Shown: positions 1 through 11,150, counted from the stretch's first letter. The stretch: DNA of 64,000 bases from Tetrapyrgos nigripes (GCA_013368315.1 JAACJM010000013.1:930001-994000); one strand, 5' to 3'. Notes: generated by a model not told the origin, from the sequence alone. Translations and numbers: made by a program.

Positions 1-1014
1 AGGCTAGACCGATACGAGTCAATAGCCAGTCGGTAGGCAAGTTTTGTTAGCGTTTTCGTGGCTAGAATTAGAAAAGATTAGAATGAGTGTTTGCAAATAT
101 GTCGAAGAAAAAGTCCTCACTAACCGTGGACAAGGGCTTAGTGAGGACTATTGGAGAATAGATGGCATTAACACACATTACTCACCAGTCAACGCTTTTC
201 CAATTTTGATAACGTAGGGGAAGGGCATCCGAGAGGTGAAATTGAAGCAAATAGTTTCAAGGATGAGTCGCTCGACAGCGAGGAGCCGTTGACGGTCGTG
301 TTCGACAACCTGTGTACATCAAAGGAAAGAGAAGTAAGCCAGAATACCCCAATACAACGGCGAAACAGAAGCTTGACAGAGAATGGCAAGAAGACTCACC
401 TGAGGATCCATCGTATCCAAATCCACTTCACCCGACGGGTTCTTCGACTTTCCAGCCAATTCTGGAAACCTGACAGAGTACGAGTTCGCCAGAATCTCCC
501 TAGGCTTTTTGAGTGTATCGTGCATCTTCGTAGATACGTATAGGGCAGCGAGACAGACGTCCTAAAAAGTATTGTCAGTACAATGTCCTGCAGTGTCGTT
601 CCTCAGTTGCTCTTTAGCACTCTCCAAGTTGTGAAAAAGAGCATAACGAAGATGAACAACGGCGAACACAGTGAAAAGGTCACTTACAATATAGTTGAAA
701 TCCTTCCTCGGGAAAAATAAATGAAACCTATGATACAAACTCTGACTTGTCGCTATCGTCCTCCTAGGGAAACCCATTCGACCACCAAGAGCTTCTAGAA
801 AACTTGCAGCAGAGTTTCGAATTCTTTCCTCTTGATGAAGACCCATTTTTCCTCGTTGTTTTTCGGAAAGAGATTCGACTTCGGACGGGGTGAAGTAGGG
901 ATAATGGTATTTGACGGAGGAGGCGGGTTGGGCGGAAGTACTGGTTTGGGTTTGCGAAGACATTCCCATTGTAGGAGTCTGGCTAGGGTGATAGGAAACT
1001 GCTTTTGGGATCAT
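1..1014 (-). CDS. CTK2: CTK2/cyclin-K-like cyclin, 3' part beyond window
   Basis: Partial cyclin of the transcriptional (CTDK-I / cyclin K) class, expected to partner a CDK that phosphorylates the RNA polymerase II C-terminal domain. Exons read 1014-688, 561-400, 309-186 and 61-1, all with GT-AG introns and consistent phase. The cyclin box starts with YFTPSEVE about residue 40, continues through RNSAASFLEALG and the conserved LAALYVSTKMHDTLKKPREI helix, then DRQRLLAVERLILETICFNF and a second-fold start KTLTKLAYRLAIDSYR. The gene runs off the left edge. The Met at 1014 is the first in frame; a second at 966 (MGMSSQ) is possible. The cyclin call is firm; assignment to CTK2 rather than another transcriptional cyclin is inferred from the helix pattern. 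Confidence 0.78.
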
Positions 1015-1221
1015 GGTGATGGTAAAGTAAAAGTACAGCAGTGCAGGCGCGTGACGCAGAGTCTCAACGCGTCGGCCAACACTTTCAGCTCCAGGAGATC
1101 CAATGTGTTATAATACATTAAGCAATTACTGTTAACTAGTCTTATGTAGAGTAGAGATAGGGAGTCAGTACATATATGGTACAACATAGATCATCGTAAA
1201 TATCGCAACGCATTTCACAGC

Positions 1222-2752
1222 CTACAGGTCCGCCCTTGGCACTTCTCTTCCAACAAGTCCAGTAATCCCTATTCCTCCATACAGAGACCCAGCAACCTTA
1301 GCGAGCCAGGGCACTATAAATGGCAAGAGAAACCTGGCTGGGCTGATGAAAGGAGGGATGACCATTCCGCTTCCTAAACCCCTCCGATGCCAGCTATCAA
1401 CCATGTTCTGAGATACTGGCCCGAACATCCAGAACCACACCCAAAGACGACCAGGCCACCCTCCTACTCTCATCTTCCTACCAAACAACACCTTTGATAG
1501 TGAAGAGAACAGCCTCTCGAAGATCAACACAGGTGCTTGTATTCCGAAAAATATGATTGGGGCGGAAGAGAAAGTGGCATGATTGGTAGGCGAGAACATG
1601 GTGTAGATTGCCACTTCATGGAATAACCCTGAAGCCAAAAAGGTCCCAACTACAGAGACAATTTCTGAAAGCTGTTTCCGAGCTCCGGGGAACATGGGTG
1701 GAATAAGGAATCTGACCAGATGATAGGAGGGAAGACCACCAAAGACAATGAATGTGCGACGAAGGAGCTGATGCCAGCGTTTCGACCACAGTTCGTGCAT
1801 GGAATTACTCTTCCAAGGGTTGTCTAGGACGGGAGGCCAATTGGCGGGGTCGTCATCGCATAAGGCAACCGCAATGAAGGTGCAGAGATCATAAACCATC
1901 CCAAACCCAGCCAACAAAGAAGAGCCGGTAAGGATGTGTACGAAGGTCGATACCGCGTATCTTTGGACGAGAGGAAGAGATGGATAAAACATGGATCCGC
2001 CTGAAGGGTCTCCAACTCCTGGAAAGAGTTTTATGACGGATTCCAGAAAGTCCAGCAGCAGAAAATTCTTCACAAAGGATATAAATGTAGATTTTGCAAA
2101 GGCAGAACGGGATGAGATTGGACGTGTATGGGCTGGAATGTGGATACCTTTAGAATAAGTGAAGGAGAGACCACGAAGGCTATGAGTCAAGGCAATCGTG
2201 TCAGTGAGCCATGCTGGCCAGCGAGATCTGAGTTTGGATCGGGGTAAGGGGTGTCCGTGGCCATTGGTATATGCATGACCGTTCGCGTATCCATTTCGAG
2301 CACCATTGGGAGATCCGTTAGATGCTTTGGCGAGCTGTCCTGGCGCGACCTCGCCGTATTTAAGCATTCCTTCGGGTGTGAGAGCGTATTCCAACGCTTT
2401 GGCTATCTGCACGGCTGCTGCGAGACTCTGTCCCCAATTATACACGTTCAAGGAAGATATTGTCCATGTATACCGATACGCCACAACGATAGAACAGATG
2501 AGAGCCGTCGGAAGAAGTAGTAGGCGCATGAGATAGGTGTCTGGTCGTCGAGCGAGGTACGCAAGGAAGAAGAAGGGGACATGGTAAGCAGACCAATACA
2601 GCAGGAAAATGGGTGTTATGGGTATTCTGTCTTTAGGTTCTGGGACCAGAAGACGAAACCATTGATGGAACCCGTTGTATATCCTGCAGAAAACATAAGT
2701 CGACGAAAACAGGAAGAAAGGATACGTACTCTAGGAGAACATTAGAACTCAT
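1222..2752 (-). CDS. Wax-synthase-domain MBOAT-type acyltransferase
   Basis: Multi-pass membrane O-acyltransferase of the fungal wax synthase (MBOAT_2) group. Two exons: 2752-2730 (23 nt, MSSNVLLE) and 2683-1222, giving 494 aa. The first exon joins IYNGFHQWFRLLVPEP in frame, and several hydrophobic segments follow. The family signature is in the C-terminal half: LWSKRWHQLLRRTF, PSYHLVRFLIPP and ASGLFHEVAIY, in which His of LFHE is the expected catalytic residue. Relatives acylate fatty alcohols, sterols or terpenoids; substrate cannot be told from sequence. Neighbours are housekeeping genes, so there is no sign of a biosynthetic cluster. A Gly/Asn/His-rich linker near residues 120-150 is unusual and probably cytosolic. 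Confidence 0.8.
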
Positions 2753-3124
2753 GATGGTAAATTAGATACCTGCAGTCTCCTGCAGTGCTATTATCCTGAT
2801 GGTGACGTGTATTGAATTAGACGAAATTCGGCTTATTCATTTCTGGTTACAACTCCCGAGTCCCCAAACTTCCGCTACACCCGGAGCGTTCACTCAGCGT
2901 GTTTACATATAGGCAGAAATTCGCCAAGCATATCTTCTTACAGACAAAGCGCATACGTCATCTCTAGACTCTCGGAAGAGTTCCACTTGTTATAGGACAT
3001 GTACTGGTAAAATCTAGGTCATAATGCATACGTACCCTTCGACTGACGAAGGTCAACCGTCGTGAATTTGTCGTAAATGCGATCAAGTACTGCTCCATGC
3101 CAGCAAACCATGTCATTTCCTGCA
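2753..3124. other. Intergenic, MBOAT 5' side / OPI3 3' side
   Basis: About 370 bp between the MBOAT start codon and the OPI3 stop codon, both genes on the minus strand. It should hold the MBOAT promoter and the OPI3 3' end. I see no convincing open frame, repeat or RNA gene. Confidence 0.5.
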
Positions 3125-4074
3125 TTACTGCTTTTTAGACCGATTAGAGTAAATCATGTCGGTAAATGGCCTGTAAGAGTGAAGCGGGTTCGGAAAGGAT
3201 CATCAGCGATGGTGTCGTTGAATACAGAGAGTGGAATAGAAGCGAGAAAAAGAGGACTGACCCTTCGAAGCGCAGCGCAATCAAGTATACTATGTAAACG
3301 TAAATTGTCACGAGCAGTCCTACAGGACGTTCGTACCTAAAGTAAAGCGAAAAACGGTGACGTTATGAGCATTTTGCAATGGGGGAACATGCGCAGGAGA
3401 CATACCAAAGTGCACCACCAGCAAAGCACATAGTGCTGCCGACATACATAGGGTCTCGCAAGGTGTTGAAAGGGAATCTGAAACAGCAAGTTCAAGCTGA
3501 TGTATTCAAAAAAGCAGTAAGTACACGTACCCTTCCACTCTATGGTTCATCAAAATCCCAAAGTAATCTCCAAGGAATGTTCCAGTGATACCTAATGCCC
3601 ATGTAGAGCTCAACACGAAAAGTTGACCAACACCAATGAGCGCGGCGGGGACCACAGTGGCATAGGGTTCTGGCAGTAACGCCATCTTGGGCTGTTCAAG
3701 CAATGCCTTGTGGTATCTTCATGAAGAATAAGACACATTGAATAGGAAAGAAACGAATTAGAAAGAGTACGTGTTTGAGAAGAACGCGTGTTGGGACGTA
3801 CATCGTGTCGCGCAAAATCCCAAACGAAAAGATTGATAAAGCAAGGAAATAGCACCCATAGTATGCATTTCCACCAAAAATACGCGTTATGGTCTTGTTT
3901 CTGTATTCTTTTAGCCATATGACTGGATCAGAGACAACGAGTAAAAGTCGACAACTCGGCAGACTCACCATTCCGTGCGACGATGTTCCATGCGGTGGGA
4001 TTGAATGCTATTGCTGCAAGAGCAATCCAGAGGGATGTTTTGGACGTGTCTACGATGGTTTGAAGCTGATCCAT
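3125..4074 (-). CDS. OPI3: Phospholipid methyltransferase (OPI3/PEM2 type)
   Basis: Integral ER-membrane methyltransferase that carries out the last SAM-dependent methylations from phosphatidyl-monomethylethanolamine to phosphatidylcholine. Six exons (4074-3969, 3907-3771, 3706-3531, 3477-3406, 3336-3262, 3170-3125) give 203 aa, close to yeast Opi3 (206 aa). Family motifs appear in order: SLWIALAAIAFNPTAWNIVARN, EYRNKTITRIFGG, YYGCYFLALSIFSFGI, SSTWALGITGTFLGDYFGIL (SAM-binding helix region), DPMYVGSTMCF and FEGPFTDMIY near the C-terminus. The donor after exon 2 could be one of two GT sites; the one chosen keeps phase and gives a 64-nt intron. Confidence is high because all six exons close in frame. 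Confidence 0.93.
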
Positions 4075-4342
4075 TGGAGTCTAAGTGTCTCGGAAGGGCC
4101 TGGATGCCAGCTGGCAGACGGGATAGTTTTGGCAAGAGGCAAAGCTGGTTGGCCCTGTTTTCACCATTTAAATTTATACAAGCGCTAGTCAAAAATTCTG
4201 CAGATTCACGTGAATAACCTCAAGTGAATGATAAATTATAATTGATTCCTTCATAATTTGTACGCTACAATACACAAGATAAGTAGATACATATGGGTCC
4301 TTAGAAGATTCGTCTCTCAAACACGTTCCTTGCTGAAGTTGC

Positions 4343-6051
4343 TCAAGTGCATTGGGAGTAGTAGGCTAGAGAGATATCGCAAATCAGTCCATCGTGTCTA
4401 TCTCCAGTGAGTCGTGACTGAAAAACACTAACCGTTGATGACAGTGCAAGTAAAGGGAGACAGACTAGTAGTAAGTAGCAGATAGATCAGGACATACTCT
4501 TGCAAATACAGTGTTCACACATACCATGTTGTAGGACCAGTCCAGCCTGCAAAGAAGGTTTAGCAAAGGATTCATGCCAGGAACGAGAGATTACTGACCA
4601 GTACCACCACATTGTGCCCACTGGGCAGCACCGCTACCGTTAGAGGGAGAAGTGGGAGAAGACGCTGCAGTGCTCGATGAATGGGTGGATGACGGGGCTG
4701 TAGTGGTCGATGCACGAGTGGTGGTGGGTGTGCTAGCGCCAGAACTGCCACCGGAGTTGCTGCCACTGCAAGTGAAGACAGGCGGTCCTATAGTGGGTTC
4801 ATCGTGAGCTTGACTCGTATAAATATAAATCTCGTCATTTACCTGGGATGGTATAGCTCGTAAGTGGGGGATAGTAGATATTGACCTGAATTTCGACGCC
4901 GGGGTCAGTTGCCTGTGCAAAGTCAGAGATCGATACCTACGGTGATGCCGGGGTCAGTGCCTAAAGTGAAAGGTCAGAGACCGATATCTAGGACGCGGAT
5001 AGTTCCTTACCCTTGTATGCACCAGGGAAGCTGACGGTGTTGGTGGGAGTGGTACTTCCTCCACCAGTAATTTGTATCTGTGCGCATTCCATCTGTACGA
5101 GAGATGAGAAGAGAGATTGTGAATGGTGGCTGATTCACTTACGTAGAGTTGAGCTCCAGGGTAGGTACTCGCGCCATGAAGAGCTTGAAAATGAGATATT
5201 GGTACATTGACCCAACCTGACTCGCTATAAATGATACATACCAATGAGTTCAACGCGCATCAAATACTGGCCGGCAGGGATACAGCTTGGGATACTGAAC
5301 GTCATCTTTCCTTTTGCGGCGATCAGCTTGTCGACGGCCCAAGTGCCATTGTTAACCGTCAATCCATCATGGTAAATCTTGAACCATTGGAGACCGGTAT
5401 CGCTGCTTTGAAGAGCGCTCGGAACTTGAGCGCTGACAAAGTGGCAGGGTCAGAGGGATGATTCTAATTTAGCAGGGTGCTGTCTTACAGATAGACGAGC
5501 AGAGGTCCCTTGTGTGAGGGGTCTGAAGCCCAGTGAGCTGTGAATGTACAATTTCGAAAACGAGAATAGCATACCAATGGGGTCAGCAGGGTCACTTGGG
5601 TCAGCGCCGCTGAGAGTGTGGTGCCATTCGGCGGTGACCTGAGCACCAGCCGGGACCTGGATAACAGCTGAAGGTAGAGGTTGATGGTATGGGTTGATAC
5701 CACCGTTGCAGATGACATCATTAGATGTCACATCCATGATAGGCTTGGCAACAGCAGAGGTTTAAGCTCAGAATTCAAGCAGTCAGACCACAGAGCACAT
5801 ACACCATCGTAGTCTAGAGGCGCCAGAGCTCTCGGTGAGGAGTAATTTCGACGAAATGGTGAATACAAACAAACCTGGGACACGAATACCGGTGAGATGG
5901 CCTTGGTCTACACCATTGACATAGAGTTGCTGTGAAACAGTGAGCCACAGCAGCAACAGTGAAAAAAAAAAACCTCGGTAAAACAAACCTGCATAATAGT
6001 ATGCGCAGATACAGTGCCAAGGAAGAACGCCAATGCAGTAAGAGACAACAT
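4343..6051 (-). CDS. AA9 lytic polysaccharide monooxygenase with C-terminal CBM1
   Basis: Secreted copper enzyme that oxidatively cleaves cellulose. Fourteen exons give 333 aa: 6051-5989, 5929-5875, 5813-5803, 5743-5575, 5522-5489, 5432-5242, 5183-5143, 5092-5011, 4960-4941, 4912-4843, 4787-4599, 4546-4525, 4464-4433, 4365-4343. A 16-residue signal peptide (ending TVSA) precedes HTIMQ, so the mature N-terminus is the copper-binding His1; the second copper His is in AEWHHTLSG and the conserved Gln/Tyr pair in GAQLYMECAQI. A Ser/Thr-rich linker leads to a complete CBM1 (QWAQCGGTGW ... CLSPFTCTVINAYYSQC) with its four Cys. Exons of 11 nt and 20 nt are needed; the 20-nt exon repeats the start of the next exon. 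Probably induced by plant biomass. Confidence 0.93.
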
Positions 6052-6489
6052 CTTGCTCACGACGACTCGCTCTATCTCCTTGAGCAGCATTTATACAAAC
6101 GTGCATTGAGAATGTTCGGAAAATCGAGCTCAGATGAAGGCACCGCGCTTGATTTCTGAATGAGGCTAGGGACGTGAAGAGCCGTTTTGGTAAAATCGCC
6201 GGGATACGATTGAATTAAAAACGTCCGATGTAAGTAGAAAAATGCGTTAATTATACCGTAGAGTATCCGAGATTTAGCATGAAGGCTATAGGGTATGGTG
6301 GCGACTACACAAAAGACTTCCTTAGCGATGATCGGAGGTCACTCAATGATGTCAGTCAACCCGACTTCTCGCCGCAGAGCTCTGCGACCGAGGCCTACTG
6401 GCCTGCTGAGTACACAGTCAAGATGTCTATGGGACTAACAGACTTGAGCATCGAGTACGCCACATCTAATATTGAAAAACTCACCAATC
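6052..6489. other. Intergenic upstream of the AA9 gene
   Basis: About 440 bp between the AA9 start codon and the VPS37 stop codon. It contains the AA9 promoter and the VPS37 3' end. A 95-codon plus-strand frame here (6279-6566) lacks protein-like composition and overlaps the VPS37 end, so it is not called. Confidence 0.5.
6090..6095 (-). promoter_or_regulatory. TATA box of the AA9 gene
   Basis: The minus strand reads TATAAA here, about 40 bp upstream of the AA9 ATG at 6051. A TATA box with a very short leader fits a strongly regulated secreted-enzyme gene. Confidence 0.55.
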
Positions 6490-7215
6490 TCAGTCATCTC
6501 TCCATTCAACCTGTCCCTTTTTCCAGCGGTCATTCCACATCACTCGTTTATGATATATCTTCCTAGACTTTTTAAACTCTCGGATGAAGTCATCGATCTC
6601 TCTGCCACTAGGTGTAGCAGTGCCTGAACCTCCTTCCGAGGTGTGACTGGAATCTTGCTGAATGAATGCAGAGGCCATGGCCTCTGTGGCTTCGTCCTGT
6701 TCCGAGATACTTTGTTGCAGGCGCCAATGAAGAAATTCGGGCGTAAATCTCTGTTGCCAGTTAGTTTGATTTAGTTTCATGGCCATGGAAATAGTCATAC
6801 TTGGTAGACATCCTTCTGTTCCTTCTCTAAATCTCGCCATCTCGCTTCCAGTGACTTGGCTTCGTCGAAGGCCGCTTTGGTATCGGTCCGCAGCTCATAT
6901 AATTTGCCTTGTAAAGCCAAGTTGTTGTCTACGAATACGTCAGACACTCTAATGAACAAACAGATATAGAGCTTACCTACTCGCTATTGATTCGTTTGCC
7001 ATTCCAAGCTCTGCCTGTGCATCATACATGGCTTTCACCCGAGGGAGAGAGTGGAATATTGCTTGAAAGTAGGTGTGGTCTGAGAGTAAATCTTCTAGAT
7101 CTTGTCGTCTGCGGGCCCACATTATTCATGCAATATATCAGTAAGAAAAGACATACGACAGATGAGCCACCTCTGGAAAGTCATGAGTAAGTGGTGTTGA
7201 TATATCGTTAGACAT
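6490..7215 (-). CDS. VPS37: ESCRT-I subunit VPS37 (Mod_r domain)
   Basis: Subunit of the endosomal ESCRT-I complex that sorts ubiquitinated cargo into multivesicular bodies. Four exons (7215-7157, 7108-6981, 6928-6801, 6750-6490) give 191 aa. The start MSNDISTPL is followed by DFPEVAHLSRQDLEDLLSD, a helical Mod_r core (YFQAIFHSLPRVKAMYDAQ, LQGKLYELRTDTKAAFDEAK, ARWRDLEKEQKDVYQRFTPE) and the typical tail REIDDFIREFKKSRKIYHKR. Length and order match fungal Vps37. It is head-to-head with RRP40, with only 72 bp between start codons. Confidence 0.87.
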
Positions 7216-7287
7216 GCTTGAAGCAAAAGTGGAAGTGATAGTACAGTTGCAAGTCGCGTATATCCCTTTTAGTTTCGTTCTACCATC
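7216..7287. promoter_or_regulatory. Bidirectional promoter VPS37 / RRP40
   Basis: Only 72 bp separate the two divergent start codons, so both genes must use overlapping promoter elements and very short leaders. No TATA box is evident. Confidence 0.6.
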
Positions 7288-8164
7288 ATGTCTATCGTTC
7301 TTCCAGGCGAACTAGTTCCCGCTCAGCATGTTAATCTCAAGTTAGGCCCAGGTCTTCAGCAAGTCCAGACAGGCCAGGCATCGACCTCACGAGCTCCATC
7401 GTCGATCATTGCAACCCGAGCCGGTGCACTCCATCATTCTGCTAATGGAAGCAAGTGGTGGATAGAGAGTAATTCCAGACGTGTTCGTATCTATCTACTG
7501 GACGCAACTCGGATAATTGCTCAAATTTTCTCGTTAGTACGTTCCGGCACCTCAAGAGTCGGTCATAGGCGTCATTGTGCAAAAGCAAGCTGAAGGTTTT
7601 CGGGTTGACCTTGGCTCAGCGCATTCCGCAAATTTGGACGGGTTGGCTTTCGAAGGTGCAAGCAAACGAAACAAACCAAATCTCAAAGTAAGCATTGTAA
7701 GATACTACACGATTTTGCTTCTCATTTTTGTTAGATTGGAAGTCTCGTCTATGCCAGAGTCTCTCTAGCACACAAAGACATGGAGCCTGAGCTGGAGTGC
7801 TTCGATGCTCAGACACGGAAAGCTGAAGGTTTCGGAGAGCTGAAGAGTGGTTTCTTAGTGAGATGTAGCTTGAGGATGTGCCGAAAGTGCGTAATACTAT
7901 TTCCATCGTCTATAAAAATACAGTTGACCGATATTTGATAGTCTGCTCGACCCCAATCACTTTCTCCTCCCACTACTTGGCGCCCTGTTCCCTTTGGAAG
8001 TAGCTGTAGGTCTGAATGGACGCGTGTGGGTGAACTCCAAAGAAGCGAAACACATTATTGCAATATCGCGTGCAATCGAGGTTGCAGACCCGGACGGCGA
8101 CAACATGGACGCGAAGGCAGTGAAAAAACTCGTTGAGGACCTTGACAGCAAGATGTCGTTATAA
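7288..8164 (+). CDS. RRP40: Exosome cap subunit RRP40
   Basis: S1/KH-type cap subunit of the RNA exosome, acting in rRNA processing and RNA decay in nucleus and cytoplasm. Four exons (7288-7482, 7538-7687, 7735-7886, 7942-8164) give 239 aa, the usual length. Diagnostic motifs: GVIVQKQAEGFRVDLGSAHS, ANLDGLAFEGASKRNKPNLK, GSLVYARVSLAHKDMEPELE in the S1 domain, and LLPLLGALFPLEVAVGLNGRVW in the KH part. The exon 1 donor is a weak GTTCGT; phase supports it. The stop lies 32 bp from the EAF6 stop on the other strand. Confidence 0.92.
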
Positions 8165-8196
8165 TGTCATCGCCATATGTGTAGACATCCACTCAC

Positions 8197-8845
8197 CTAT
8201 TCGTCATCTGTCGTCCTTAACCTCTTGGTAGCTCTTCGGGAAGAAACCGGGATCGCTTCGTCGTCATCATCAATGGTGCTAGCACGTTTACGGTTTTCTT
8301 CCCTTCTCCTTCTCGAGTATTCCCTGTCTCTTAACAGTTTGTTATGGTTCGCGGACGCTGTGTCAACGGGACGAGCGGCTGGTGGTACCGCAATGGTCTG
8401 CTGCGCTCCTGCCGCAGCTTGCTTTGGAAAGTCTTCATGCTCCTCCTCAGCCATTATATCAAGAGACTGTGGGGTGTCAATTTGATTCTGGTGCATTAGG
8501 GAAGGTTAAACACCTTTTGATATGTCAGACTACTGTTAGAAAATATACGGTCGTGATCCGCAGTTTCAGCTCTTCTTCTCCCAGTAGTTTGATTCTTGAG
8601 GTAGTTCTCGAAACCTTGTATGAGGTTACCGCCGCTGTGAGCCGTCGTTTCAGTGAGATAGGTGTGTTCGAGGTTGTAAATTTGCATCTCTAGATTAGCC
8701 TGAAGGAAAGTTGAAGGAGTCAAGCAATACAGAAGGAACATGAACGAACAAGTTTCCTGTCCATAGCCCTCTTCTTTGGAAGAGCAGCCATGAGCTCGCG
8801 CTTGAGAGCTTCATATCTGGCTTTCTCGTCGATGACGTCCGCCAT
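8197..8845 (-). CDS. EAF6: NuA4/chromatin subunit EAF6
   Basis: Small subunit shared by NuA4-type histone acetyltransferase complexes. Three exons (8845-8750, 8699-8514, 8466-8197) give 183 aa. The conserved block is RYEALKRELMAALPKKRAMDRKL then ANLEMQIYNLEHTYLTETTAHSGGNLIQGFENYLK, a coiled-coil followed by the family's G-N-I/L-I-x-G-F motif. The C-terminal exon is Arg/Lys/Asp-rich and typical of fungal Eaf6 tails. The 47-nt intron before the last exon is short but keeps phase. Divergent from RPT5 with 91 bp between start codons. Confidence 0.9.
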
Positions 8846-8936
8846 TTGAGAGGGGCGTTGTTTGCGCCTTGTTTGGTTCACACTGACGCGTCGCCCGTGC
8901 TTAGTACACTTTCAAGTTCTTCTGTCTTTCTCATCC
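8846..8936. promoter_or_regulatory. Bidirectional promoter EAF6 / RPT5
   Basis: 91 bp between divergent start codons of a chromatin subunit and a proteasome ATPase. It contains no clear TATA box and is too short for two independent promoters. Confidence 0.55.
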
Positions 8937-10532
8937 ATGTCTTCCACTGCTCCTCCTAACAACAATCCTCCTTCAGACAACAACGAGAAGCAACCAGAGT
9001 CTTCTCAACCTAGTTCTACTTCCAATGCCCAGCAAGATGCAGAAATGGACACTACTCCAGACCAACCTGCTGAAGAAACTTGGGACGACATTCCTGCCGA
9101 TATCATGTCACTGAGCACGGACGAAATTCTTACAAGAATACGACTCATAGACAATGACATCAAAGTGGGCTATTTGGCACGTTCTTTCTGTCCTTCTCTA
9201 AATTTCCCTATTCTCCAGGTGATGCGTTCAGAAACACTACGACTACAGCACGAACAAAGTGTAATGAAAGAGAAGATTCGTGATAATGGTGAGAAGATAA
9301 AGCAGAACAAGGTTTTGCCGTATCTTGTTGGAAATGTTGTCGAGGTATGCAAGACGGACTGTTTTCTTAAGCTCTCCTTAATGTCTTACCTCTAGATTCT
9401 CGACGTGGACCCGGAAGGCGAAGAAGATGGTGCAAACCAGGATCTGGACTCTATGCGCAAAGGCAAATGTGCTGTCATTAAAACATCCACCCGACAAACC
9501 GTTTTCCTTCCCTTAATCGGCCTTGTACCACCCGAACAACTCAAGCCCGGTGACCTTGTTGGTGTGAACAAGGATTCGTACCTGGTCCTTGACACGCTTC
9601 CTACCGAGTTTGATTCCCGTGTCAAAGCAATGGAGGTGGATGAGAGACCGACTGAGACCTACACGGATATTGGTGGTCTAGAGAAGCAGATTGAAGAACT
9701 CGTAGAGGCCATTGTTCTTCCTATGGAGGAGGCGGAGAAGTTCAAGACGCTAGGGATCACGCCACCGAAGGGATGCTTGATGTATGGACCTCCAGGTACA
9801 GGAAAGACTCTCCTTGCACGAGCTTGCGCTGCTCAGACCAAGGCGTGTTATCTCAAGCTTGCTGGTCCTTCCCTCGTGCAAATGTTCATCGGAGATGGTG
9901 CTAAATTGGTTCGAGATGCCTTCGCTCTAGCCAAGGAGAAAGCTCCTGCCATTATCTTCATCGATGAGCTGGACGCAATCGGTACCAAGCGTTTCGATTC
10001 GGATAAGAGTGGTGATCGTGAGGTACAGAGAACCATGTTGGAACTGCTTAACCAGCTGGATGGCTTTAGTAGCGACGAGCGCATAAAGGTAAGAGCTCAT
10101 GTTAGAAAATGTCTGTGAACTTACAAATGACGTCTTTGCATAGGTTATCGCAGCTACGAACCGAATCGATATCCTTGACCCTGCCCTTTTGCGTTCTGGT
10201 CGTCTTGACCGCAAGATTGAGTTCCCTCTTCCGAACGAGAAAGCGCGTGCCCGTATCATCGAAATCCACTCGAGAAAGATGACGTTGGGAGATGATGTCA
10301 ACTTTGAGGAGCTGGCTAGAAGCACAGATGAGTTCAACGCGGCTCAGCTGAAAGCAGTCTGTGTAGAAGCGGGTATGATTGCGCTGAGAGAAGGAGCTTC
10401 CAAACTTGGCCACGAACACTTCCTGTCTGGCATTGCTGAAGGTAAGCTAGCGATTCTCTCAAATCCAGCTGAAGCTTATCTGTCTCTGCAGTGCAAAGTA
10501 AGAAGAAAAATGACCTTATGTACTTTGCATAG
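8937..10532 (+). CDS. RPT5: 26S proteasome regulatory ATPase RPT5
   Basis: AAA+ subunit of the 19S base that unfolds substrates and opens the 20S gate. Five exons (8937-9164, 9219-9344, 9396-10088, 10144-10441, 10492-10532) give 461 aa. After an acidic N-terminus come a coiled-coil ([15 protein letters not shown] ... [14 protein letters not shown]), an OB domain, Walker A GPPGTGKT, Walker [12 protein letters not shown], the sensor/arginine-finger region ([21 protein letters not shown]) and the C-terminal helical domain. The last exon is only 41 nt and encodes [12 protein letters not shown]. The terminal tripeptide is YFA, so Phe takes the place of the HbYX tyrosine (YYA or FYA in the animal and yeast proteins). 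Confidence 0.96.
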
Positions 10533-11150
10533 ATTGTGTACTATCATTATTTGCGAATGGTCATGGGCTTCATCATTTTGATATACTCATGCGAGATCGG
10601 CAATCGTTATAACCTACCAACTTCCTCCTTTTGGCTCACCTGCGTCTCCTTTTACAGGGAAGAGCGATCCCAGGGTCAGTCTTCTAGAGTTCTCTCAATC
10701 CTATTGTGGGTAAGTCTCATATTCTGTCATGTTCCTGTGATTGTGCAGTTTACAAGGCTCAAAGATTATCAAACACCTATCGATGCGTTCCTCAATGCTC
10801 TGCTCATGCTTGTAGCGTACACTGTATGATATACGCTGCTTTCGTGCTCGGAACTAAGCAATATTCCGTGACTAGTGGCTGTGAAATCTCTTCGGGTTAC
10901 AAACGGAGCCGGCTGAGATGCACCGTCGTGGAGTTCGATAGTGCTTCTTAACCCAGACCCAGAGGCTCGAGCTAACCCTCGCAAATCTTGTCTTGATCAG
11001 CCGGCACCTTGCGAAAATCTCAGGTACTGAATGCTAAGAAGTCCCGATATCAGCCAGCAGGTCAGACTCATGCTTACAGTTATTTAAAGCCAGCCTTCAA
11101 GCCTCGAAGTTTTCATCAAAACAACCCAACTTGCTTTTGCCTACCCACCA
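10533..11150. other. Intergenic, no gene recognised
   Basis: About 620 bp between the RPT5 stop and the next start. I looked for tRNA, snRNA and snoRNA signatures and saw none that hold. The right end contains a TATA-like element for the next gene. Confidence 0.5.
11081..11088 (+). promoter_or_regulatory. TATA-like element
   Basis: TATTTAAA about 65 bp upstream of the ATG at 11151, at the expected distance for the secreted-protein gene that follows. Confidence 0.45.

Noticed and set aside
1222..6051. Small biosynthetic cluster (MBOAT acyltransferase, methyltransferase, oxidase)
   Set aside because: The methyltransferase is OPI3 of phospholipid synthesis and the oxidase is a cellulose-active AA9 enzyme; there is no core synthase.
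10840..10990. Possible structured RNA after RPT5
   Set aside because: GTTCGA-like and stem-like strings occur, but no tRNA arms, no snoRNA C/D or H/ACA boxes and no SRP or RNase P core could be assembled.
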